Shown: positions 1 through 6,236, counted from the stretch's first letter. The stretch is DNA of 6,653 nt from an uncultured Prevotella sp. (GCA_934183135.1 CAKPRX010000103.1:1-6653); one strand, 5' to 3'. The notes: a model not told the origin generated them from the letters alone. A program made the numbers and translations.

Positions 1-63
1 GGTGAAGGACTTGCCTTCGGGGGTGGCGGAGCAATGGACTATTATATTTGTGATTTTACGCAT
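1..63 (-). CDS. N-acetylmuramoyl-L-alanine amidase, N-terminal fragment (phage endolysin type)
   Basis: The first 21 codons are present and the gene runs off the left edge of the window. The start is the ATG at 63-61, and the visible protein is MRKITNIIVHCSATPEGKSF followed by T. The stretch IIVHCSATPEG is the opening strand of the Amidase_2 (PGRP-like) fold. In this family the His of the HCSAT motif is a zinc ligand, and many Bacteroidales phage and prophage lysins begin this way. The enzyme would cleave the bond between MurNAc and L-alanine in peptidoglycan for host lysis. It lies 177 bp downstream of a holin-like gene on the same strand, which fits a lysis cassette. No clear Shine-Dalgarno sequence precedes the ATG. 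The catalytic core is outside the window, so its intactness cannot be judged. Confidence 0.82.
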   Translation of the reverse strand, partial: MRKITNIIVHCSATPEGKSFT

Positions 64-94
64 GATGATTGGGAATTTTAGGAGGTATAGGGCC

Positions 95-206
95 ACTTTT
101 GTTGCTATTGTTAGGACGTATAGGACGGATGGGACGGATACGTATTGGGGACTTTTGTTGCTATTGTTAGGACGTATAGGGCGGATGGGACGGATACGTA
201 TTGGGG
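95..206. repeat. Two tandem copies of a 56-bp repeat
   Basis: Copy 1 is 95-150 and copy 2 is 151-206. They differ at a single base (A125 versus G181), and the first 7 bases of a third copy follow at 207-213. Each unit contains three 9-bp sub-repeats of the type aggacgtat, aggacggat, gggacggat (113-139 and 169-195). A degenerate partial copy seems to lie at 78-94. The array fills most of the spacer between the holin-like gene and the amidase. The near identity of the copies points to a recent duplication by slippage or recombination. Confidence 0.95.
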
Positions 207-216
207 ACTTTTGATG

Positions 217-252
217 CTTGGGCTATTCTTTGGACTTGGGCTATTCTTTGGA
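217..252. repeat. 18-bp tandem duplication covering the stop codon of the holin-like gene
   Basis: The 18-bp unit cttgggctattctttgga occurs at 217-234 and, identically, at 235-252. On the minus strand the copy at 235-252 encodes the last codons and TAG stop of the 89-residue protein. The other copy repeats the same codons and a second in-frame TAG just downstream. The two copies read SKE-stop, then PKSKE-stop, so loss of the first stop would add only six residues. Confidence 0.93.
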
Positions 253-510
253 CTTGTGTTTGGTGCGATCCTCGTCTTTGAGTTTGTTGTCGAGATAGGA
301 ACGGAGTTCGGAGTACTTTGTCTGGATGTAGATGGTGACGCCGAAGATGGAGCCGGCGTAGATCAGGCACTCGGCGAAGATGCCGAGGACAGACTCGTGG
401 ATTTGACCGGTGGGCGGTACGATGAAACCTGCGACGGCAAGGGCGAAGCCGCCGAGGAGCATGGCTACTGCGGAGCAGTGCTGGATTGTTTCTTTGGTGG
501 TGGGTTTCAT
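241..510 (-). CDS. Small two-helix membrane protein, probable phage holin
   Basis: This is an 89-residue protein starting at the ATG at 510-508. It has a short polar N-terminus and a first hydrophobic segment at about residues 12-31. A turn with PPTGQ follows at 32-36, then a second hydrophobic segment at about 41-62. The tail at 64-89 is strongly charged and Lys-rich. This size and layout fits a two-helix holin, which would make membrane lesions that release or activate the endolysin. The next gene on the strand begins as an N-acetylmuramoyl-L-alanine amidase, which is the main support for the call. I do not recognise a named family. The frame stays open upstream to a GTG at 705, but that extension is low-complexity and crosses a heptamer repeat, so I prefer the ATG at 510. 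The alternative is a generic small inner-membrane protein. Confidence 0.72.
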   Translation of the reverse strand: MKPTTKETIQHCSAVAMLLGGFALAVAGFIVPPTGQIHESVLGIFAECLIYAGSIFGVTIYIQTKYSELRSYLDNKLKDEDRTKHKSKE

Positions 511-515
511 GATTT

Positions 516-550
516 TAATGTTGAGTGTTGAATGTTTAATGTTTAATGTT
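516..550. repeat. Five tandem heptamers just upstream of the holin-like start codon
   Basis: On the plus strand the units are taatgtt, gagtgtt, gaatgtt, taatgtt, taatgtt, running without gaps from 516 to 550. On the minus strand this is an A-rich leader (aacatta-type units) ending 5 bp before the ATG of the holin-like gene. Bacteroidales genes often start without a Shine-Dalgarno sequence and with A-rich leaders, so the array may set translation level. That role is inferred. Confidence 0.85.
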
Positions 551-746
551 ATATTGGGATGATTGGATGTCTTTTGAGGAGTGGATTGGAGGAGGTATCT
601 TTGCGGTAATTCTGTGGCAGTCCTCCCAGGGACAGCCATTGATATACGACTTGTGGCCTTTGGTGCCATTAGTTTAAGTGCTGTGGCCGGTTGTTGCCAT
701 TGCACTTTTTTTTATGCCGTTTCTGCAAGGCTTTTCTCCTTTTGGT

Positions 747-1760
747 CTATCGTGAAAGGTAGTATCTCATTTTTACTTTGTTGTCCTCGGTTTTCTCGGC
801 TTCCACACGGACGCGGAAGACGGCGAGGTTTGTGCGGAGGTCGCTGAAGGAGAAGGTCTTGCTTTGGGATATTTCCTTGTAGAAGCCGATGGCGAACTTG
901 AATGTCCGTGGCGTGTCGAGGACGTTGTATAGACGTTGGCCGTATGGGACAAAAACACCGAGGGGTTCTTGGGAATCGAGTCTGTTGTCCACACGGACAT
1001 AGGAGAAAAGGAACTCCGGGGAGGTGTCGTATTTCGAGGGTTCACCTGTCTTGTTGCTTGGCGAGTCGTCGCGGAATACGATGGTGTTGTCAGACCTCAC
1101 CTGTATCTTCTTGATGTCGAAAAAGCGGTGCCAGCCCCGGCGTTTGGGCATATATTCGCGGCAGCCATTCTTGTCTCGTCCGTGCCGGCTTGTGCGGATG
1201 GTGTAGCGGAAGATGACAGGCAGGAGGCCGGATTTTACTAATTGGGACGCACCTTGTATGAAGAGCTGCTTTTCCTTGGGGTCGCACTCGATATGGATTG
1301 TCGTGGTGGACTTCATCGAGGCAAACGTGTTGAAATTGGTCTGCAAAGTGCGGATGGACGACTGGAGGCTGCTGATGGTGGTGGAAGTCTGCTTGATCCA
1401 AGTGTCGACGGATGAGAGAGCGTTGGCGTCAGTGGTGAGTTGGCGGGAGTGGCGCATCAGTTCCGTGTTCAACTTGGACAGCGAGGTATTGAGGGAGTTG
1501 AGGGACGTGTTGATAGCGGAGATGTCCGACTTGCACTTGTTCAAGTCCTGCACCTGCTGCGCACGCATTGCCCCGGCACGTTCGGTGGTGGCCTGGCGGA
1601 TGCAGAGGGAGTCGGGCTGCGACTGGACGGAGCCTGTGGTGATGTTACCCTTGCTGAGGGAGAGGTACACGCTGTTGCGGTCATCCGAGCCGATTGAGAT
1701 GTTGGTGACGAGGGTGTTGAGCTTGGCGAAAAGTGTGCGCCATGCGGTGATAGAAGCCAC
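747..1760 (-). CDS. Coiled-coil, probable phage structural (tail-region) protein, apparently 5'-truncated
   Basis: The longest version with a usable start is 337 residues from the GTG at 1760-1758. Residues about 65-146 form a Ser/Thr/Asn-rich coiled coil with Leu and Ile spaced in heptad fashion (NTSLNSLNTSLSKLN region). Residues about 150-337 look like a compact beta-rich domain with many aromatics. There is no signal peptide. I do not recognise a named family. A coiled coil followed by a beta domain, just upstream of a holin-like gene and an amidase, fits a tail, fibre or baseplate protein of a Bacteroidales prophage. The start is doubtful: the frame stays open for 50 more codons to the TAA at 1913-1911. 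That part reads like natural protein (TLTQLITTFKQETREE, then LGSLLQKIVDLL) but has no ATG, GTG or TTG. The real N-terminus has probably been lost, or the protein starts at a non-standard codon. Confidence 0.6.
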   Translation of the reverse strand: MASITAWRTLFAKLNTLVTNISIGSDDRNSVYLSLSKGNITTGSVQSQPDSLCIRQATTERAGAMRAQQVQDLNKCKSDISAINTSLNSLNTSLSKLNTELMRHSRQLTTDANALSSVDTWIKQTSTTISSLQSSIRTLQTNFNTFASMKSTTTIHIECDPKEKQLFIQGASQLVKSGLLPVIFRYTIRTSRHGRDKNGCREYMPKRRGWHRFFDIKKIQVRSDNTIVFRDDSPSNKTGEPSKYDTSPEFLFSYVRVDNRLDSQEPLGVFVPYGQRLYNVLDTPRTFKFAIGFYKEISQSKTFSFSDLRTNLAVFRVRVEAEKTEDNKVKMRYYLSR

Positions 1761-1984
1761 GTCCGACTGGAGGGCGGTGGTGCCGAGGAGGTCGACAATC
1801 TTTTGGAGGAGGGAGCCGAGGACTTCGACGGTGACGGTTTCTTCGCGAGTCTCCTGCTTGAAAGTGGTGATGAGTTGGGTGAGAGTGCTGTTAAAAACCG
1901 CCGCGGGCGTTTACGCTGCCTACCCACAGCCCCGCCCTGGGCATCACCGTACCAGCACGAGGCTGCCTATGCGAGAGCCGCAGG

Positions 1985-2009
1985 GGCTGCTTACAGATTG
2001 TAAGCAGCC
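1985..2009. repeat. Perfect 10-bp stem, 5-nt loop hairpin
   Basis: The arms ggctgcttac (1985-1994) and gtaagcagcc (2000-2009) are exact reverse complements around the loop agatt. No T-run follows on either strand, so it is not a standard intrinsic terminator. Half of this hairpin recurs, inverted, at 2488-2504. Confidence 0.85.
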
Positions 2010-2022
2010 TGTCCGAGACGGC

Positions 2023-2036
2023 TGTATATTTATGCA
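2023..2036. promoter_or_regulatory. AT-rich 14-bp palindrome, ArgR-box-like, site 1
   Basis: TGTATATTTATGCA fits TGNATWWWWATNCA, the outline of the E. coli ArgR box TGAATwwwwATTCA. It sits inside a larger imperfect palindrome, ggctg...cagcc (2021-2038). ArgR binding is inferred from shape only, and no arginine gene is present in the window. Confidence 0.3.
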
Positions 2037-2053
2037 GCCTTCCGGATTATGGC

Positions 2054-2067
2054 TGTATATTTATACA
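2054..2067. promoter_or_regulatory. AT-rich 14-bp palindrome, ArgR-box-like, site 2
   Basis: TGTATATTTATACA is a near-perfect palindrome matching the E. coli ArgR core at 12 of 14 positions. Its centre is 31 bp from that of site 1, about three helical turns, which would place the two sites on one face of the DNA. No downstream gene that it could control is evident. Confidence 0.33.
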
Positions 2068-2294
2068 TTTCCGCCCGCGCCACAAAAGCTCCCTCTACAC
2101 ATTCTGGCAGCGCCGACAGGGGTGACGGGGGTGCTTCGCAGACGTTTTCAGAGAGTTTTCCTGTCGATTGGGGAGACTTTCCGGCTCGTCCGAAGGCATT
2201 GTTTGCTACAAAAAGGGTGATTTCAGATATTTTAACAGCTCGTTCCGTAGGTTTGGACACCCTTCTTTTCACCTCCCGTGACCGCCTCCAGAAA

Positions 2295-2330
2295 GCTAAT
2301 GACGGCTCCCAGCTCGCTAATGACGGCTCC
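2295..2330. repeat. Two 15-bp direct repeats, 21-bp period
   Basis: The 15-mer gctaatgacggctcc occurs at 2295-2309 and 2316-2330. The period is a whole number of codons (seven), but no credible protein is encoded here. This is probably a local duplication in non-coding DNA. Confidence 0.8.
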
Positions 2331-2472
2331 GGGAAACACAAAGATACTTTTCACGGGTGGCAAGACGGCCCTGAAGGGGGCTCGGAAATGGCCGGCCGAG
2401 GCTCCGTCCATGCGCCAGGCGCCTCTGTGTCCATCTGTAGCGCCCTGCAAGGGGGACATGGGCCGACCAAAC

Positions 2473-2486
2473 TGCATAAATATACA
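2473..2486. promoter_or_regulatory. AT-rich 14-bp palindrome, ArgR-box-like, site 3
   Basis: TGCATAAATATACA is the exact reverse complement of the site at 2023-2036. It lies in the right arm of the inverted repeat that bounds the non-coding segment. It may be a structural part of a repeat element and not a regulatory site. Confidence 0.27.
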
Positions 2487-2660
2487 ATTACAATCTGTAA
2501 GCAGTGTGTGCCATGGTCGGCCTGGCTACGGCCGATGTCGCGGCCCCATACAGCAAGTGGCCCCACTTAGAGCCGCGTTCACCCACGACAGCTGTCCACA
2601 GCTTTACCACCTTGCCCTAAAGAGTATGGCCACGGTGGTGTTTTCGTGGATGGCGTAGAT

Positions 2661-2708
2661 AAAAAAAGGCTCCGTCTGCATGGGATGACACCCATGGCAG
2701 ACGGAGCC
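2661..2708 (-). terminator. Intrinsic terminator of the GSCFA-murF-alr operon
   Basis: On the minus strand a long GC-rich stem (2708-2691 pairing with 2684-2668, one bulged base, loop of about 6 nt) is followed at once by seven T residues (2667-2661). It begins 22 bp after the murF-alr stop codon. The opposite side has no T-run, so it acts on minus-strand transcription. The stem arms are GGCTCCGTCTGC and its complement, extended by ATGGG/CCCAT. Confidence 0.92.
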
Positions 2709-2730
2709 GTATAGAGTATGGCGGTAACTA

Positions 2731-5208
2731 TCAGTCCTGATAGTACACGCGCTTGACGCGGTTGCTCACATCGGTAAGTATCTCGTAGGGGATGGTGTCA
2801 ATGGCATCGCTGAGCACCGTAACAGGCAGCTGCTCGCCAAAGATCTCGACGCTGTCGCCCTCGGCACAGGGTATGTCGGTAACATCTATCATGCAGACAT
2901 CCATACAGATGTTGCCCACGTACTCGGCACGCTGCCCATTGACCAGGCAGTAGCAGTGGCGGTTGCCCAGGTGGCGGTTCAGACCGTCGGCATAGCCTAT
3001 GGGGATGGCGGCTATGACGCTGTCGCGGGTGAGCACGCCCTTACGGCTATACCCCACGGTGTCGCCAGCCGGCACATGGCGCAGTTGGAGAATGGTGGTC
3101 TTGAGCGTAGACACGGTATTGATGACGTGGTTGTCGCGGGGGTCTATGCCGTAGAGGCCCAGGCCCAGGCGGCACATATCGAGCTGACGCTCGGGGAAAT
3201 GCTCGATACCGGCCGAGTTGTCTATATGGCGCAGAATGTGGTGGCTGAAGGCCGACTGAAGCCGGCGGCTACCCTCGTCGAAGAGGGCAAACTGCTGGGC
3301 GCTGAAGTCGTCGAAGCTGTCGCTGTCGGAACCTACGAAATGAGAGAAGACCGAACGTGGGATGACGGCATTCTGATGCTTGAGGCGGTCGATGAGCCGA
3401 TCCATATCCTCGCGGGGATTGAAGCCCAGACGGTGCATACCGGTGTCGAGCTTGATGTGTACAGGATAGTCGGTGATGCCCTCTTTCTCGGCGGCGTGTA
3501 TCATGGCCTCAAGCAGGCGGAAGGAGTAGACCTCGGGCTCCAGGTCGTAGTCGAACATGGTCTTGAACGCAGACATCTCCGGGTTCATCACCATAATATT
3601 GGCGGTGATGCCATTCTTACGCAGGGTGACACCCTCGTCGGCCACGGCCACGGCCAGGTAGTCTACGCGGTGTTCCTGCAGGGTCTTGGCTATCTCTACC
3701 GAGCCGGCGCCATAGGCATCGGCCTTAATCATACATACCAGCTTGGTTTCGGGCTTCATAAACGAGCGGTACCAGTTAAGGTTCTTGACCACGGCACTGA
3801 GGTTGACCTCGAGGATGGTCTCGTGAACCTTTTGTACCAGCAACTCGGTAAGCTGGTCGAAGTCGAACCGGCGGGCTCCCTTGATAAGGATGACCTCGTC
3901 GTGCAGCGCATGGAACTCGGGGCTATGTACAAACTGACTGACGCTGGGGTAGAAATGCTTGTCGGCTATGTGTATCTGGCCAGCCTGCTCGCAGAGCTGT
4001 GGGCCAATGCCGATAAACTTCTCGACACCGCGCTTCTGGCACAGGGCCGACACCTCGCCGTACAGGTCGGCAGCGCTCTCGCCACTCTGCTCTATGTCGC
4101 TCAGGACAAGGGTACGGCGGCGGCCCTGATGGTCGGGGCGGCGCTGCATGAAGTCGAGCGCAATGTCGAGCGAGTTGATGTCAGAGTTGTACGAGTCGTT
4201 GATAAGGGTACAGCCGTGCTGCCCCTGCTTGACTTCGAGCCTCATGGCGATGGGTTCGAGCTGCTGCATGCGTTCGTCGAGCACATCGGGCGACAGCCCT
4301 AAGCGCAGGGCCACGGCAGCGCAGGCTATGGAGCAGGTGATGGAGGCATCATCGATAAACGGCAGCGAGTACCACGTGGGCTCACCTCCCTGATAGCTAT
4401 AGGTAACGGTGGTGGCGGTGGCCTTCTTCTCTATCGACTTGATATAGAGAGGAGCACGGCGGTCGCGCAGGGACCAGCAGAGGCGGTCGCCATGGGTATA
4501 GACCTCGTTAGCTACGCGGCTAACGGTGTCATCGTCGGCACAGTAGACGATAGTCTGAGCATCGTGGAAGAGCTGGGCTTTCTCGCGACATTTCTCTTCC
4601 ATCGAACTGAAGTTCTCCTGATGGGCCGTGCCTAAGTTGGTAAGCACGGCGATGGTGGGCTGGATGATACCCCGCAGGGCCCGCATCTCGCCAGGCTCGC
4701 TGATACCGGCCTCGAAGATACCCAGCTGGGTATGCTCATTGATAAGCCATACCGACAGGGGTACACCTATCTGCGAGTTGTAGCTGCGCGGACTGCGGGT
4801 GACGCACAGCTGGGGCGACATAATCTGATAGAGCCACTCTTTGACCATGGTCTTGCCATTGCTGCCGGTGATGCCCACCACGGGAATGTCAAACTCATCG
4901 CGGTGCCGTTCGGCCAGCCGCTGCAGGGCTTCAAGGGCATTGGTAACTTTAAGGAAATTGGCCTGGGGATAAGTCTGGGCATACTGGGCCGGAACATGCT
5001 CTACTACAAAGTTTCTTACTCCGCGGCGGTACAGGTCGTCGATGTATCGCTGGCCGTCATTGCGGCTGGTGTGGAGGGCGAAGAAGAGAGTCTCTTCGGG
5101 AAAACACAGCGAACGGCTGTCGGTAAGGAGGAAGCCTATCTGGGCCTCGTGGCAGCCATACCTGCGCGCACCGATAAGGGTGGTAACCTTCTCTATCGTA
5201 TAGGTCAT
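2731..5208 (-). CDS. murF-alr: Bifunctional UDP-MurNAc-tripeptide:D-alanyl-D-alanine ligase / alanine racemase
   Basis: This 825-residue cytoplasmic fusion joins two steps of peptidoglycan precursor synthesis. The MurF part, about residues 1-460, uses ATP to add D-Ala-D-Ala to the UDP-MurNAc-tripeptide. It has the Mur-ligase P-loop ITGSNGKT (113-120), NLGTAHQENF (191-200), NDSYN (337-341) and LIKGARRFDF (441-450). The Alr part, about 463-825, is a fold-type III PLP racemase making D-Ala from L-Ala. Its PLP lysine is K495 in KADAYGAG. It also has KLDTGMHRLG (586-595), HIDNSAG (661-667), RLGLGLYGIDP (680-690), GYSRKG with probable catalytic Tyr720, PIGYADG (736-742) and the ICMD strand (767-770). 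All key motifs look intact in both halves, and this fusion is typical of Bacteroidales. The start is the ATG 6 bp after the GSCFA stop codon, so the two genes form an operon. A strong terminator follows. No frameshift or missing motif was seen. Confidence 0.97.
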   Translation of the reverse strand: MTYTIEKVTTLIGARRYGCHEAQIGFLLTDSRSLCFPEETLFFALHTSRNDGQRYIDDLYRRGVRNFVVEHVPAQYAQTYPQANFLKVTNALEALQRLAERHRDEFDIPVVGITGSNGKTMVKEWLYQIMSPQLCVTRSPRSYNSQIGVPLSVWLINEHTQLGIFEAGISEPGEMRALRGIIQPTIAVLTNLGTAHQENFSSMEEKCREKAQLFHDAQTIVYCADDDTVSRVANEVYTHGDRLCWSLRDRRAPLYIKSIEKKATATTVTYSYQGGEPTWYSLPFIDDASITCSIACAAVALRLGLSPDVLDERMQQLEPIAMRLEVKQGQHGCTLINDSYNSDINSLDIALDFMQRRPDHQGRRRTLVLSDIEQSGESAADLYGEVSALCQKRGVEKFIGIGPQLCEQAGQIHIADKHFYPSVSQFVHSPEFHALHDEVILIKGARRFDFDQLTELLVQKVHETILEVNLSAVVKNLNWYRSFMKPETKLVCMIKADAYGAGSVEIAKTLQEHRVDYLAVAVADEGVTLRKNGITANIMVMNPEMSAFKTMFDYDLEPEVYSFRLLEAMIHAAEKEGITDYPVHIKLDTGMHRLGFNPREDMDRLIDRLKHQNAVIPRSVFSHFVGSDSDSFDDFSAQQFALFDEGSRRLQSAFSHHILRHIDNSAGIEHFPERQLDMCRLGLGLYGIDPRDNHVINTVSTLKTTILQLRHVPAGDTVGYSRKGVLTRDSVIAAIPIGYADGLNRHLGNRHCYCLVNGQRAEYVGNICMDVCMIDVTDIPCAEGDSVEIFGEQLPVTVLSDAIDTIPYEILTDVSNRVKRVYYQD

Positions 5209-5214
5209 TGTGTT

Positions 5215-6045
5215 TTATCTTTTTATGTTGAGTGCAAAGTTAGGATATTTTTTTGAAAGCGCGTCTACTCTTTGCCGTGTTTTATCCATAAAGGCGCGAT
5301 ATTCTTCACTTTGGGCGTTAAGAGGGCGGTGATTGAGCGCAGCCTTGACGGGAAGCCACTCGGCCAGGAAGCGGGTCATGGCGGGACCGAAGAAGACACG
5401 CCCCATGCACTCGTGGATGTAGGCCACGGCCTGGGCGCTGGGATGCAACATGTCCTCGGCATAGAAACGGTAGTCGCGCAGTTCGTCGTTCATTATCTCG
5501 TAAGAGGGAAAATAATAGACGCCGTCGAAGAGACGCTCGGCCTCGGCCGTAGCCAACAGCAGGGTGGACTTGGACAGCTGGCTACCGTGGAACCCATACT
5601 TTTTATAGCGTATGGGGCTCACGGTGAGGATGATGCGCACCTGGCTCCAGCGGTCACGCAACTGACGGATGGTATGGCAGAGGCTGTCAGTGACTTCCTG
5701 GACGGTCATGGCGCGCTCCTCGAAAAGATTTTGGGGACGTTTCTGACAGTTGTCGACCACCTCGCCGGTTTCGCGCAGTATATATATGTGGTTGGTGCCT
5801 AAGGTGAGTACGGCTACATCGACCTCGTCATCAGCGGGCAGGGTGTCTGTCAGCCGCGTCACGGTATGGCCTATGCTGACGGGATTATACATCACGCCAA
5901 AGGGGTTGACCGTTACCCTAAAGCAGTCGTCGGCAAAGCGGCGGCCCACATTATCGGCAAAGCAGCTGCCCACAAAGAGCATGCGGGCGCAGGGCTGTAT
6001 CTCGAAGTCGGCACGTGGCAGGTCGACTGGTGTCTGTAGTTGCAT
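5215..6045 (-). CDS. GSCFA-family protein (SGNH-hydrolase-like)
   Basis: This 276-residue protein is named for the GSCFA motif, seen at residues 26-30 after the strand MLFV. Other family marks are NPFGVMYNP (47-55), LTLGTNHIYIL, SPIRYKKYGFHG and, near the C-terminus, FYAEDMLHPS. By analogy with SGNH/GDSL hydrolases, Ser27 would be the nucleophile, and the Asp and His of DMLHPS would complete the catalytic set. That assignment is inferred, and the family's substrate is not known to me. There is no signal peptide, so it is probably cytoplasmic. The ATG at 6045 is chosen because an in-frame stop lies about 30 bp upstream with no other ATG between. The gene ends 6 bp before murF-alr, which suggests a role linked to cell-wall precursors or a carbohydrate ester, but this rests on context alone. 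Confidence 0.9.
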   Translation of the reverse strand: MQLQTPVDLPRADFEIQPCARMLFVGSCFADNVGRRFADDCFRVTVNPFGVMYNPVSIGHTVTRLTDTLPADDEVDVAVLTLGTNHIYILRETGEVVDNCQKRPQNLFEERAMTVQEVTDSLCHTIRQLRDRWSQVRIILTVSPIRYKKYGFHGSQLSKSTLLLATAEAERLFDGVYYFPSYEIMNDELRDYRFYAEDMLHPSAQAVAYIHECMGRVFFGPAMTRFLAEWLPVKAALNHRPLNAQSEEYRAFMDKTRQRVDALSKKYPNFALNIKR

Positions 6046-6228
6046 AGCTATCGTATTCTTCTTATTTGTTTATTACCAGGAGTTTGGATATGAAAGCCGT
6101 CCTCATTCTTATAGAACTGCAGCTGCATGCGAGCAGACGGTCATACTGGGCCTCATTACATCTGCTGTCACCCCATAAGAGATGGACAAACGCTGCACAA
6201 TGTACTCTGGCAGACTTTTATCTGCAAG

Positions 6229-6236
6229 CAAAAGTA
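6229..6236 (-). promoter_or_regulatory. Candidate Bacteroidetes -7 box for the GSCFA-murF-alr operon
   Basis: On the minus strand TACTTTTG matches the Bacteroidetes primary-sigma -7 consensus TAnnTTTG exactly. A TTTG that could serve as the -33 element lies 25 nt upstream, longer than the usual spacing of about 19-21 nt, so the match is partial. Transcription from here would give a leader of about 175 nt before the GSCFA start codon. Confidence 0.4.

Larger units (their letters stand above)
1987..2504. repeat. Two-block inverted repeat bounding a 518-bp non-coding segment
   Basis: Block A, ctgcttacagattgtaa (1987-2003), has its exact reverse complement at 2488-2504. Block B, tgtatatttatgcag (2023-2037), has its exact reverse complement at 2472-2486. 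The order is A-B at the left and B'-A' at the right, as expected for terminal inverted repeats. The A to B spacer is 19 nt at the left and 1 nt at the right. No transposase and no obvious flanking target duplication are visible. Confidence 0.7.
1911..2660. other. Gene-free interval between the phage remnant and the murF-alr operon
   Basis: I find no convincing gene in these 750 bases. Frames open on both strands at about 2030-2570 have unnatural composition and no recognisable domain. The interval holds a perfect hairpin (1985-2009), three AT-rich 14-bp palindromes, a 21-bp-period direct repeat (2295-2330) and a two-block inverted repeat that encloses 1987-2504. I have an unverified recollection that translations of similar sequence appear as spurious proteins in Prevotellaceae. 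If so, this would be a dispersed non-coding element. Confidence 0.65.

Noticed and set aside
511..705. N-terminal extension of the holin-like protein to a GTG at 705
   Set aside because: The added residues are low-complexity, partly encoded by a 7-bp tandem repeat, and unlike a signal or membrane segment. The ATG at 510 gives a sensible two-helix protein.
1213..2220. 335-codon open frame on the plus strand
   Set aside because: It covers the antisense of the coiled-coil phage gene and then runs into repeat-rich non-coding DNA. Its composition is unnatural (Arg, Ser and Trp rich), with no domain.
2517..2535. Small hairpin tcggcc/ggccga
   Set aside because: A six-bp stem without a T-run in GC-rich sequence is expected by chance and is not a terminator.
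2030..2570. Overlapping 70-170 codon frames on both strands
   Set aside because: They overlap palindromes and inverted repeats, show no domain or credible start context, and read plausibly in no single frame. They are best treated as non-coding.
2621..2722. 10-bp direct repeat agagtatggc at 2621-2630 and 2713-2722 flanking the terminator
   Set aside because: It is short, and no inserted element other than an ordinary terminator lies between the copies. It is probably coincidence.
2956..4302. 448-codon open frame on the plus strand
   Set aside because: It lies entirely opposite murF-alr, whose domains and catalytic motifs are clear on the minus strand. The plus frame has no recognisable domain and is a codon-bias shadow.
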